From Cereibacter johrii (GTDB lineage Bacteria; Pseudomonadota; Alphaproteobacteria; Rhodobacterales; Rhodobacteraceae): a DNA stretch of 38,134 nt. This document shows positions 15,990-23,047 of this stretch, one piece after another. Position 1 is the stretch's first letter. Each line of letters begins with the position of its first letter. The translations under genes and the position numbers were made by a program. The stretch is from NCBI RefSeq assembly GCF_001720585.1, contig NZ_MABH01000067.1, positions 1 through 38,134 on the forward strand, given 5' to 3'. Under the pieces are notes generated by a model. That model saw nothing but the letters and a program-made list of their open reading frames with translations, did no database searches and was not told the origin of the DNA.

Positions 15990-16011
15990 CGGCCGGTCAG
16001 GAGACCGGCCG
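15990..16011 (-). terminator. Strong hairpin between adhI and cycI
   Basis: A perfect 9-bp stem with a 4-nt loop (CGGCCGGTC / GACCGGCCG) starts about 54 nt after the adhI stop. It lies inside the adhI-cycI transcript, so it may act as a partial terminator or as an mRNA processing and stability element. Confidence 0.6.
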
Positions 16012-16064
16012 GGTCGCTGGCACCGTTACTCGGGAAATCGTCACGATCTTGGAGGGGTGGCCGA

Positions 16065-17195
16065 TCAGAACACCACCACCGAGCGGATGGACTCGCCTGC
16101 GTGCATGAGGTCGAAGCCCTTGTTGATCTCTTCGAGGCTCAGGATGTGGGTGATCATCGGATCGATCTGGATCTTGCCCTCCATATACCAGTCGACGATG
16201 CGCGGCACGTCGGTCCGCCCGCGGGCGCCGCCGAAGGCCGAGCCCTTCCAGACCCGCCCCGTCACCAGCTGGAACGGCCGCGTCTGGATCTCGGCCCCCG
16301 CGGGCGCCACGCCGATCACGATGGACTGGCCCCAGCCACGGTGGCACGCCTCCAGCGCCTGCCGCATCACCTTCACATTGCCCGTGCAGTCGAACGTGTA
16401 GTCCGCCCCGCCGATCTGGTCGAAGGGCGTCTTGGTCATATTCACCAGATGGGCCACGATGTCCCCGTCGATCTCGGACGGGTTCACGAAATGGGTCATG
16501 CCGAAGCGCTCGCCCCATTCCTTCTTGGCGTTGTTCAGATCGACGCCGATGATCATGTCGGCGCCCGCGAGCTTCAGCCCCTGGATCACGTTGAGGCCGA
16601 TGCCGCCCAGCCCGAAGACCACGGCCTTGGCGCCGATCTCGACCTTGGCCGTGTTGATCACCGCGCCGATGCCGGTAGTGACGCCGCAGCCGATGTAGCA
16701 GATCTTGTCGAAGGGCGCGTCCGGGCGCACCTTCGCCACCGCGATCTCGGGGAGGACGGTGTAGTTCGAGAAGGTCGAGCAGCCCATGTAATGCAGGATC
16801 GGCGTGCCATCGAGCATCGAGAAGCGGCTGGTGCCGTCGGGCATCAGCCCCTGCCCCTGCGTCGAGCGGATCGCGGTGCAGAGGTTCGTCTTCTGGCTGA
16901 GGCAGGAGGGGCATTGCCGGCACTCGGGCGTATAGAGCGGGATCACATGATCGCCGGGCTTCACGCTGGTCACGCCGGGGCCGACCTCGACCACCACGCC
17001 CGCGCCCTCGTGCCCGAGGATCGCCGGGAACATGCCCTCGGGATCGGCGCCGGAGAGGGTGAATTCGTCGGTGTGGCAGATGCCGGTGGCCTTGATCTCG
17101 ACCATGACCTCGCCGGCCTTGGGGCCTTCGAGATTGACCTCCATGATCTCGAGCGGCTTGCCGGCCTCGACGGCGACGGCGGCACGGGTGCGCAT
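16065..17195 (-). CDS. adhI: Glutathione-dependent formaldehyde dehydrogenase (class III alcohol dehydrogenase)
   Basis: A 376-aa zinc alcohol dehydrogenase that oxidises S-hydroxymethylglutathione to S-formylglutathione with NAD+ in the cytosol. The catalytic-zinc ligands are in [10 protein letters not shown] and [12 protein letters not shown]. The structural-zinc cysteines are spaced C-x2-C-x2-C-x7-C in [15 protein letters not shown]. The Rossmann motif is [12 protein letters not shown], with the NAD-selecting Asp in GVDLNN. Length and motifs match class III enzymes closely. The start is set at 17195 (AGGGAG upstream), not the in-frame ATG 21 nt before it. It follows gfa by 363 bp and precedes cycI. 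In R. sphaeroides adhI is induced by formaldehyde through two-component systems of the kind encoded at 774-4018. Confidence 0.97.
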   Translation of the reverse strand: MRTRAAVAVEAGKPLEIMEVNLEGPKAGEVMVEIKATGICHTDEFTLSGADPEGMFPAILGHEGAGVVVEVGPGVTSVKPGDHVIPLYTPECRQCPSCLSQKTNLCTAIRSTQGQGLMPDGTSRFSMLDGTPILHYMGCSTFSNYTVLPEIAVAKVRPDAPFDKICYIGCGVTTGIGAVINTAKVEIGAKAVVFGLGGIGLNVIQGLKLAGADMIIGVDLNNAKKEWGERFGMTHFVNPSEIDGDIVAHLVNMTKTPFDQIGGADYTFDCTGNVKVMRQALEACHRGWGQSIVIGVAPAGAEIQTRPFQLVTGRVWKGSAFGGARGRTDVPRIVDWYMEGKIQIDPMITHILSLEEINKGFDLMHAGESIRSVVVF

Positions 17196-17558
17196 GTTAC
17201 TCTCCCTCTCAATCAACCGGACGGCGGGGCGTCGGGCCTGTCATGGCCTGACCTTAAGGGGAAAATCCGCGCCCGGCATTCGGAAAAAAGGATGAGGAGC
17301 ACGGGTCTTGCCTCTGCGGCAAAAGCCTGCCGGGGTCCGCGCTGTCCGCAAGGCGACCGGCCGCCGGGGGCCGGAGGCTCTCCATACGGCCGCCGTGCAG
17401 GGATACATACGACCGCGCGGCCGAGGCCCTGCACAGAGATGGCCGTGGGCGGGCCCCGCGCCATCGGACCGCGCCCGACATACTCTCTGGGCACATATCC
17501 CCGCGTCCCGGGCAGGAGAAGCCGCCCCCTGCATGGCGGGAGGGAGCGGCCGCCGCGC
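17196..17558 (-). promoter_or_regulatory. gfa-adhI intergenic region, likely adhI control region
   Basis: 363 bp without a supported gene. It has several TATG-type elements on the minus strand (near 17385, 17405-17410, 17480 and 17495), some arranged as inverted partners around 17403 and 17497, which could be regulator sites. A small TTGCC/GGCAA hairpin is at 17308-17322. I see no convincing -35/-10 pair. Promoter activity here is inferred from the known formaldehyde control of adhI. Confidence 0.35.
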
Positions 17559-18149
17559 TCAGGCTGCGAGCTTTCCGGAGCGCTTGGCGACATGGGTCGC
17601 GATCGCATCCATCAGGGGCGGCGAGAGCGCATCATAGGGCTCGAGCCCCAGCTCGCGCAGCCGCGCGCGGATCCCGTCCATGCGGTCCGGCGAGACGCCG
17701 CTCTCGATCACCGACGAGACGAAGGCCGCAAAGCCCGGCGCGGCCCAGCCGTCCTCCGACGACAGCTCGGTGTGGATGAAGTCGAGCCCATAGAACGGAT
17801 GGTCCTTGTTCTCGATCCGGCCATACATGTGCGTGCCGCAGCCGGTGCAGGCGTAGCGCTGGATGGCCATGTTCGGGTCGACCACCTTCAGCTTGTCGCC
17901 ATTGGCCACCACCTCGACGGCATCCCGCGGCACCACCGCCACCATGCTGAAGATCGCCCCGTCAGGCTTCCAGCACTTGGTGCAGCCGCAGACATGGTTG
18001 TGTGCCGACTGGCCGTTGATGCGCACCTCGACCGGCCGGTCGGTGCAGCGGCACTGGAGCGTGCCGCCCGTGAAACCTTCGCGCGCCGGCACGATCCCAT
18101 CATCGACCGACGGATGAATCTTGACGTCGCCGTGAGTCATGTCACTCAT
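17559..18149 (-). CDS. gfa: S-(hydroxymethyl)glutathione synthase (glutathione-dependent formaldehyde-activating enzyme)
   Basis: A 196-aa cytosolic protein of the GFA/CENP-V family, which speeds the joining of formaldehyde to glutathione to give the AdhI substrate. Zinc-binding cysteines are visible in [19 protein letters not shown] and [12 protein letters not shown]. Family phrases [18 protein letters not shown] and [13 protein letters not shown] are present. GGGAGGAAGC precedes the ATG at 18149; the frame is open further upstream through a repeat region that is not coding. It stands upstream of adhI on the same strand with a 363-bp gap, so it may be co-regulated but separately transcribed. 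A physiological requirement for Gfa is debated in some species. Confidence 0.95.
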   Translation of the reverse strand: MSDMTHGDVKIHPSVDDGIVPAREGFTGGTLQCRCTDRPVEVRINGQSAHNHVCGCTKCWKPDGAIFSMVAVVPRDAVEVVANGDKLKVVDPNMAIQRYACTGCGTHMYGRIENKDHPFYGLDFIHTELSSEDGWAAPGFAAFVSSVIESGVSPDRMDGIRARLRELGLEPYDALSPPLMDAIATHVAKRSGKLAA

Positions 18150-18244
18150 TGCTTCCTCCCTGACATGCAGCCTCCCTGACATGCCGCACAAGTGTCTCAG
18201 GCCGCTCCGAGTCCAGCCAGTCAGCCATTGGGCGGAGATGCGGC

Positions 18245-18335
18245 CCCTTCCCTCGGTCGCCGCCGCCCGCCCCTTCCCTCGGTCTTGCCCTCCCGTCCCT
18301 TCCCTCGGCCTTCCCCTCCCGGCCCCTTCCCTCGG
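18245..18335. repeat. Four copies of a 12-bp motif at 26-27-bp period
   Basis: CCCTTCCCTCGG occurs at 18245, 18271, 18297 and 18324, with related sequence between the copies, giving a 26-27-bp tandem array of pyrimidine-rich sequence. It lies in the 311-bp gap between gfa and the divergent gene at 18461. It could bind a regulator, or reflect replication slippage in purine/pyrimidine-biased DNA. Confidence 0.85.
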
Positions 18336-18339
18336 CCGT

Positions 18340-18356
18340 CCCCTCCCGCCCCGCCC
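18340..18356 (-). promoter_or_regulatory. Predicted G-quadruplex upstream of gfa
   Basis: On the minus strand the sequence contains four G-runs separated by single bases (GGG-C-GGGG-C-GGG-A-GGGG). Runs of three or more G with one-base loops are among the most stable predicted quadruplex patterns. It lies about 190 nt upstream of the gfa start on the coding strand and about 105 nt upstream of the plus-strand gene on its template strand. Confidence 0.6.
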
Positions 18357-18460
18357 TCCGGTTGCGCGGCCTCTTCCCGACCGGCCGGGAGTGTTCCCGC
18401 GCACGGTCTCCCTCTTTCGTCCGGCTTGTTCCCGGTGCCCGGGCGGCGAGACTGGGGCCC

Positions 18461-18952
18461 ATGCGATGCCTCCTCGTTCTCCTCCTCATGCTCGCCGGGC
18501 CTGCCTCGGCCGAGGATCTGTGGAAGGGCCGCACGGCGGCCTTCTTCGGCCTGACGTTCATCGACACGTCGACCGAGGGCGAGCTGAACGGCGCCCGCCC
18601 CGACGAGACGGCGCGGATCGAGCGGGCCGAGCAGCAGGCGGCCGATGCCTTCGCGGCGCACGGGATCGAGCTCCTCGACCTCGCGCCGGTCGCCGGGGAT
18701 CTGGCCCGCATCCGCAACCCCGCGAACTGCGGCGGGGGCGAGCTGCGCATGGCCCGCGCACTCGGGGCCGATTATGCGGTGGTGGGCGAGGTCCAGAAGG
18801 TCTCGAACCTCATCCTCGCCATGAACCTCTATGTGAAGGAGGTCTCGACCGGCCGGCAGATCCGCGGTCAGGCGGTCGACATCCGCGGCAACACCGACGA
18901 GAGCTGGCAGCGCGGAATGCGCTACATCCTCGAGCGCAACATCTTCCGCTGA
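18461..18952 (+). CDS. Exported protein of unknown function, linked to methanol genes
   Basis: A 163-aa protein with a signal peptide ([19 protein letters not shown]). The mature protein has a compact alpha/beta pattern with [18 protein letters not shown] near the start, a helix [15 protein letters not shown], then [29 protein letters not shown] and [18 protein letters not shown] at the end. This matches an uncharacterised family annotated from memory as DUF3280/DUF2380 and found beside PQQ dehydrogenase genes; the exact number is uncertain. The fold resembles periplasmic proteins that report on or bind to envelope complexes. The start is the ATG at 18461 with a GGGG stretch upstream; the frame is open upstream but the signal peptide fixes the start. 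It is divergent from gfa. Confidence 0.78.
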   Translation: MRCLLVLLLMLAGPASAEDLWKGRTAAFFGLTFIDTSTEGELNGARPDETARIERAEQQAADAFAAHGIELLDLAPVAGDLARIRNPANCGGGELRMARALGADYAVVGEVQKVSNLILAMNLYVKEVSTGRQIRGQAVDIRGNTDESWQRGMRYILERNIFR

Positions 18953-18976
18953 CGAGGGGCGGGTTTCATCCGCCAA

Positions 18977-19035
18977 GGGGCGCGGCTCCGTCCGCGACGC
19001 CCCAGAAGCAGCCTGCCTGTCCGCGCAGCGGACAG
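18977..19035. terminator. Two hairpins between convergent genes
   Basis: GGGGCG (18977-18982) pairs with CGCCCC (18998-19003) around a nested CGG/CCG, and CTGTCCG (19017-19023) pairs with CGGACAG (19029-19035) with a 5-nt loop. They lie between the ends of the plus-strand exported gene and the minus-strand regulator, so a bidirectional terminator is likely although no T-tract is present. Confidence 0.5.
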
Positions 19036-19082
19036 TCCCGGACGCGCCGCCGGCACCCGAAGGCGCAGGCGGCCGGGGACGG

Positions 19083-19841
19083 TCAGGCCCGCTGCAGCTC
19101 GGCCATCCGCGGCAGGATCGGGACGATCTCTTCCACGCGGTTGAACATCGGCAGGGCCAGCGTCGACAGCTCCTCGAGCTGAGCCGGGCGCGGCAGCTCC
19201 ATCTCGCCGCCTTCCAGCACGGACAGCAGCCCGCGCTGCACCAGCTCGTCGCGCATCTCGTCGAGCTGGGCCCCGCTCAGGGCAAGAAGCGTCGCGATAT
19301 CCTCGTGCCGGCAGTGCAGCGTCAGGCGCAGCACCCCCATCCGGTCGCGCTCGGCCAGCCTGTGGGCGCAGATCGCGAGGAAGGCCGCAAGACGTTCGAG
19401 CGGCGTCAGCGTCGAACGGATGCGGGTAAAGAGCCGGCGCAGCCCGGCCGCATGCGAGGCCGCCGCCCCCAGAGCGCCGTAGAGGCGCGGATCGCGCAGC
19501 GCCGCCGCCTCCACCTCATGCACGTCATACCAGCAGACTTCGGCCGGAACGACGGCCGTCACCCGCATCTCGCGGTTGCCGCGGAAGGCCTCGCCCAGAG
19601 GCTCGCCGATGGAGACGACATCCATCCCCATTTCGGGCCCGCAGCGCAGCAGAAGACCGGAATGCAGGATGCCGAACCGCCCGCCCTTGAGGCTCACGTC
19701 GGTGGGCGCGGCCCCCGGCAGCAGCGTCTCGAACTCGGCCACCAGCGGGCAGACCGAGGCCGCGCGGGCCCGGATCGCCGCGCAGAGCGCGTTGTGTCGC
19801 TGCTTGCAGGTCTGACAGTGCGAGGTGGTCTGACACGGCAT
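19083..19841 (-). CDS. Crp/Fnr-family protein with FNR-like N-terminal cysteines and atypical DNA-binding helix
   Basis: A 252-aa protein with the length of an FNR regulator. The N-terminus has cysteines at 9, 12 and 20 in SHCQTCKQRHNALC, the C-x2-C-x7-C spacing of alphaproteobacterial FnrL, and another Cys at 67 (LLRCGPE), so an oxygen- or NO-sensitive iron-sulfur cluster is plausible. The C-terminal helix-turn-helix position reads EDIATLLALSGAQLDEMRDEL and lacks the Glu-x2-Ser-Arg motif that contacts FNR boxes. DNA recognition is therefore altered or lost. The ATG at 19841 (GGGAGG upstream) places the cysteines at the very start, as in FnrL; the ATG at 19913 would give a longer tail. A perfect FNR-type box lies upstream, so the gene is probably oxygen-regulated. 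Confidence 0.8.
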   Translation of the reverse strand: MPCQTTSHCQTCKQRHNALCAAIRARAASVCPLVAEFETLLPGAAPTDVSLKGGRFGILHSGLLLRCGPEMGMDVVSIGEPLGEAFRGNREMRVTAVVPAEVCWYDVHEVEAAALRDPRLYGALGAAASHAAGLRRLFTRIRSTLTPLERLAAFLAICAHRLAERDRMGVLRLTLHCRHEDIATLLALSGAQLDEMRDELVQRGLLSVLEGGEMELPRPAQLEELSTLALPMFNRVEEIVPILPRMAELQRA

Positions 19842-19939
19842 GTCCTCAGTCCTCCCGGGATCTCGCTCTTGAGGCGAGCGTTTCATGTCGGCAACCGAAA
19901 TACTGGTGAACATGACCGCCGAAGCGGGGCACGGGATCC

Positions 19940-19981
19940 TGAGTAGGCGAAATGAAGAGTGCGCTCTTTGACCTGCGTCAA
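19940..19981 (-). promoter_or_regulatory. FNR/FixK-type box and matching -10 of the Crp/Fnr gene
   Basis: TTGACCTGCGTCAA at 19968-19981 is a perfect TTGA-N6-TCAA palindrome. On the minus strand a -10-like TACTCA (19945-19940) would place the transcript start near 19933, putting the box centre at about -41.5, the class II activator position used by FNR and FixK. The target is the regulator starting at 19841. Confidence 0.7.
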
Positions 19982-19994
19982 TTCGCCCGGTCGG

Positions 19995-20786
19995 TCAGGG
20001 GGAAACGCGCTGCTCCTCGCGCAGCCCCTCGAGAAGCGCGTGCGCGTCGAATTCCTCGTTGTCCGACAGGGAGATGAGCGCCGGCAGATCGAGGATCTCG
20101 AATCGCAGCGGCGTCAGAATCGAGATGATCCCGTCGCGGGAAAAGGCTTGCACCGCGCGCGAGATCGATTCGACCGTGGTGCCGAGATAATGCGCAAGGT
20201 CATTGCGCGCGATGGGCACGTTCACGACGATTCGCTTCGCGTCCTGGGTGAGTTCGCTGGTCTGGTGCGGCCAGCGCCGGCAGAGCATCAGGAGGTAGGT
20301 GGCGAGGCGCGCCGCGACCGTGGGGCCCGCACGCAGCGTGATCCATTCGCGCGCGGCGTCGAGCTCGTCCAGCACGGCGAGGAGCACCGCATGTTCGAGA
20401 TCGGGACAGGTGCGCACGAGCGCCTCGAATGCATGGCGCTCGAAGCAGCAGAGCGTCACCTCGGTGGCGGCCTCTATGGAATAGTCCGACCGCTCCGAGA
20501 AGACGCGGCCGAACATGTCGCTCGGCACGAGAAGACCCACGATCTGCGAGCGTCCGTCCGACAGGAGCCGCTCCATCCTGAGCACCCCGCGCACGACATT
20601 GCCCACATATTCGAGCGCGCCGCCCTGCGGCACCACCACCGCATCGCGGGGGAACACCCGCAGCCGGGAGATCGCATCGAGCTTGCGAAGCGTCGCGGGG
20701 GTCAGGCCGCGGCGCAGGCCCGCATGGTGGAATTTCGAGTCAGGCCCAAGCCGCGTGACTTCGTTACGCGCCAGAGGACGCTCCAT
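19995..20786 (-). CDS. Crp/Fnr-family transcriptional regulator, FixK-like
   Basis: A 263-aa regulator very similar in pattern to FnrL: an effector domain with MERLLSDGRSQIVGLLVPSDMFGR and the segment LDELDAAREWITL in the dimer helix. The DNA-binding helix ARNDLAHYLGTTVESISRAVQAF keeps the Glu-x2-Ser-Arg motif that reads TTGA...TCAA sites. The N-terminus has no cysteine cluster, so it cannot sense oxygen as FnrL does and instead resembles FixK or other relay members. The start at 20786 has no obvious strong ribosome site. It lies upstream of the cysteine-bearing paralogue on the same strand, with the perfect FNR-type box just past its stop codon. Autoregulation and regulation of the neighbour are plausible. 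Confidence 0.9.
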   Translation of the reverse strand: MERPLARNEVTRLGPDSKFHHAGLRRGLTPATLRKLDAISRLRVFPRDAVVVPQGGALEYVGNVVRGVLRMERLLSDGRSQIVGLLVPSDMFGRVFSERSDYSIEAATEVTLCCFERHAFEALVRTCPDLEHAVLLAVLDELDAAREWITLRAGPTVAARLATYLLMLCRRWPHQTSELTQDAKRIVVNVPIARNDLAHYLGTTVESISRAVQAFSRDGIISILTPLRFEILDLPALISLSDNEEFDAHALLEGLREEQRVSP

Positions 20787-20940
20787 CGCTACCGCTCCGA
20801 TACCGAAACTCTGCTGGCGGGCCAGACCTTAACGGCAGGACCGCCGTCGGTGCGACGATAGCAGATCCCTTGGCCGCGGGCCATCCGGGGTCCCCCGGCT
20901 GTGGCAATCGGCAGCGGGTGTGCGATCTTGACGGCCGGCG

Positions 20941-21972
20941 TCAACCGGCGGCCAGCAGCGCGCGCACCCGCGGGATCACCTCGCGGCCATAGAGCTCGAC
21001 CGAGCGCAGAAGCGCCCCGTGCGCCAGCGGTCCCATCGAATATTTGAGCTGGAAGCGCGACAGGCCGAGCGCGCCGACCGTGTCGGCGATCTTGCGCGCG
21101 ACGGTCTCGGGCGAGCCCACATACATCGAGCCGTGCTCGACCTCGCGCAGGAAGTCGTCGCGCCCGAGGCTCGGCCAGCCCCGTTCGGCGCCGAGCCGGT
21201 CGTGGAGCACCTTGTAGGCCGGGAAGGCCTCTTCGCGCGCCTGTTCGTCGGTGGGCGCGATGTGGCCCGGCGAATGAACCCCGAGCGGCATGGGCTCGAG
21301 ACCCGCCTGTTCGGTGGCGCGGCGATAGAGATCGGCATAGGCCAGGAAGCGCCGGGCCGGGCCGCCGATGATGGCAAGGATCATCGGCAGCCGGAAGCGC
21401 ACGGCCCGCACGACCGATTCGGGGCTGCCGCCCACGCCGATCCATGCGCGCAGGCCCGCCTCGCCCAGCGGCGGCCAGACCCGCTGCCGCGCAAGCGGCG
21501 CGCGGGTGGTGCCGGACCAGGTGACTTCCTCCTCGCGGATCAGGCGGGCGAAGAGGTCGAGCTTCTCCTCGAAGAGCGCGTGATAATCCCCGAGATCGAA
21601 GCCGAAGAGCGGAAAGCTCTCGGTGAAGGAGCCGCGGCCGAGCGTGACCTCGGCCCGGCCGCCCGTCAGCGCGTCGAGCGTCGAGAGCCGCTGGAAGAGC
21701 CGCACCGGATCGTCGGACCCCAGAACCGTCACCGCCGTGCCGAGCCGGATCCGCCGCGTGCGCGCGCCGATCGAAGCGAGCAGGATCTCGGGGGCGGAGA
21801 TCGCGAAATCGTCGCGGTGATGTTCGCCGAGGCCGATGGCATCGACCCCGACCTCGTCGGCCAGCACCGCTTCCTCGACCACGTTGCGCAGCACCTCGCG
21901 CTGCGGCAGGAGCCGCCGCTCCGCATCCCAGGTCACGTCGCCGAAAGTGTCGAGGCCGAATTCGAGTGTCAT
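20941..21972 (-). CDS. LLM-class (luciferase-like) flavin-dependent oxidoreductase
   Basis: A 343-aa TIM-barrel protein of the bacterial luciferase-like monooxygenase family. Typical phrases are LGEHHRDDFAISAPEILLASIGARTRRIRLGTAVTVLGSDDPVRLFQ, TLGRGSFTESF and YVGSPETVARKI near the C-terminus. Such enzymes use FMN or F420 and oxidise small or sulfur-containing substrates; the substrate here cannot be told from sequence. The start is set at the ATG at 21972 because GGGAAG lies 6 nt upstream; a second ATG two codons earlier is too close to that site. It is divergent from the PfpI gene across a 359-bp gap with a repeat. Confidence 0.9.
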   Translation of the reverse strand: MTLEFGLDTFGDVTWDAERRLLPQREVLRNVVEEAVLADEVGVDAIGLGEHHRDDFAISAPEILLASIGARTRRIRLGTAVTVLGSDDPVRLFQRLSTLDALTGGRAEVTLGRGSFTESFPLFGFDLGDYHALFEEKLDLFARLIREEEVTWSGTTRAPLARQRVWPPLGEAGLRAWIGVGGSPESVVRAVRFRLPMILAIIGGPARRFLAYADLYRRATEQAGLEPMPLGVHSPGHIAPTDEQAREEAFPAYKVLHDRLGAERGWPSLGRDDFLREVEHGSMYVGSPETVARKIADTVGALGLSRFQLKYSMGPLAHGALLRSVELYGREVIPRVRALLAAG

Positions 21973-22094
21973 GTGCATCTTCCCGTTGCCGATCGCTCCC
22001 GATGTAGCATATCCGCGCGCGCCGTCCCTGGGCAGCAGGGCACAGCTCCCCTGCTCCGCTGCACAGACGCCACGACCGGACCTCCGCGCCGGCA

Positions 22095-22243
22095 CGGCCA
22101 GAAGGCATTGCCGCTGTTCGTCGGAGCCTCCCCTGGGCCCGCCTCTGCGGCCAGGAAGGCACCGCCGCCGTTCGTCGGAGCCCGAGGCCCGCCTCTGCGG
22201 CCAGAGGGAGCGCCGCTCGGGAACAGAGGCCGCCGCTGCCGGT
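22095..22243. repeat. Imperfect ~50-bp tandem repeat in the divergent intergenic region
   Basis: Copies begin at CGGCCA at 22095, 22148 and 22198 (periods 53 and 50 bp). The first two share the block GTTCGTCGGAGCC and the end CCCGCCTCTG; the third is partial and diverged. The array lies in the 359-bp region (21973-22331) between the flavin oxidoreductase and the PfpI gene. I see no gene there; a weak promoter for either side may be present but is not resolvable. Confidence 0.75.
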
Positions 22244-22331
22244 TATCGAGGCGACCGGGCCGCCTGTGCCGGAGCCTTCGCAATGCCTCGAGGCATCCGG
22301 CGGGCCGCCCTTCCCAATGACAGGACATGCC

Positions 22332-22901
22332 ATGAAACTCGACGGAAAAACCATTGCGATCCTGATCGCGCCCCGCGGTACCGAGGATGTGGAATATGTG
22401 CGGCCGAAAGAAGCGCTGACCCGGTCGGGGGCGACGGTCGTGACCGTCAGCCTCGAGGCGGGCGACGCGCAGACGGTGAACGGCGATCTCGATCCGGGCG
22501 CCACATACCGCGTCGACCGCACCTTCGCCGACGTCTCGGTGGACGAGTTCGACGGGCTCGTGATCCCCGGCGGCACGGTGGGTGCCGACAAGATCCGCGC
22601 GAGCGAGGAGGCCGTGGCCTTCGTGCGCGGCTTCGTCAGCGCGGGCAAGCCCGTGGCGGCCATCTGCCACGGACCCTGGGCCCTGGTCGAGGCGGACGTG
22701 CTCGGAGGGCGCGAAGTGACGTCCTACCCTTCGCTCGCCACCGACATCCGCAATGCGGGCGGCCGCTGGGTCGACCGCGAGGTGGTGGTCGATTCGGGCC
22801 TCGTCACCAGCCGCAAGCCGGACGATCTCGACGCCTTCTGCGCGAAGATGATCGAGGAATTTGCCGAAGGCGTGCACGACGGCCAGCGTCGCAGCGCCTG
22901 A
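22332..22901 (+). CDS. DJ-1/PfpI family protein
   Basis: A 189-aa cytosolic protein of the PfpI/DJ-1 superfamily. It shows the class motif FDGLVIPGGTVGADKIR followed by the nucleophile elbow AAICHGPWALVEA, with Cys as catalytic residue, and the closing VTSRKPDDLDAFCAKM. Members act as glyoxalase III-type deglycases, proteases or stress hydrolases; glyoxal/methylglyoxal detoxification is possible here. The ATG at 22332 with AGGA upstream is preferred over an upstream ATG at 22317. It is transcribed away from the flavin oxidoreductase gene and precedes sqdB by 146 bp. No key residue is missing that I can see. Confidence 0.92.
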   Translation: MKLDGKTIAILIAPRGTEDVEYVRPKEALTRSGATVVTVSLEAGDAQTVNGDLDPGATYRVDRTFADVSVDEFDGLVIPGGTVGADKIRASEEAVAFVRGFVSAGKPVAAICHGPWALVEADVLGGREVTSYPSLATDIRNAGGRWVDREVVVDSGLVTSRKPDDLDAFCAKMIEEFAEGVHDGQRRSA

Positions 22902-23005
22902 GAAAGCGGGCGCGCCATCGGCACAGGCTTGCCGAACGTCGTGAAAAGTTCATTCGACCGGTGGACTTGCAGCCGATACGCACCAACATGGTCACGAGGA
23001 CGTGT

Positions 23006-23022
23006 GCCGCCCGTGAGGCGGC
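23006..23022 (+). other. Leader hairpin before sqdB
   Basis: A perfect 6-bp stem GCCGCC / GGCGGC with a 5-nt loop lies about 15 nt before the sqdB ribosome site (AAGGAGG at 23038-23044). It may be a PfpI terminator or a 5' leader element; no T-tract follows. Confidence 0.4.
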
Positions 23023-23047
23023 GCGCGCGATTCACGAAGGAGGCTTC

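Noticed and set aside
18149-18404. In-frame extension of gfa upstream through the 26-bp repeat
   Set aside because: The extension is Gly/Arg-rich low complexity from the purine repeats. The ATG at 18149 has GGGAGG upstream and begins the conserved protein.
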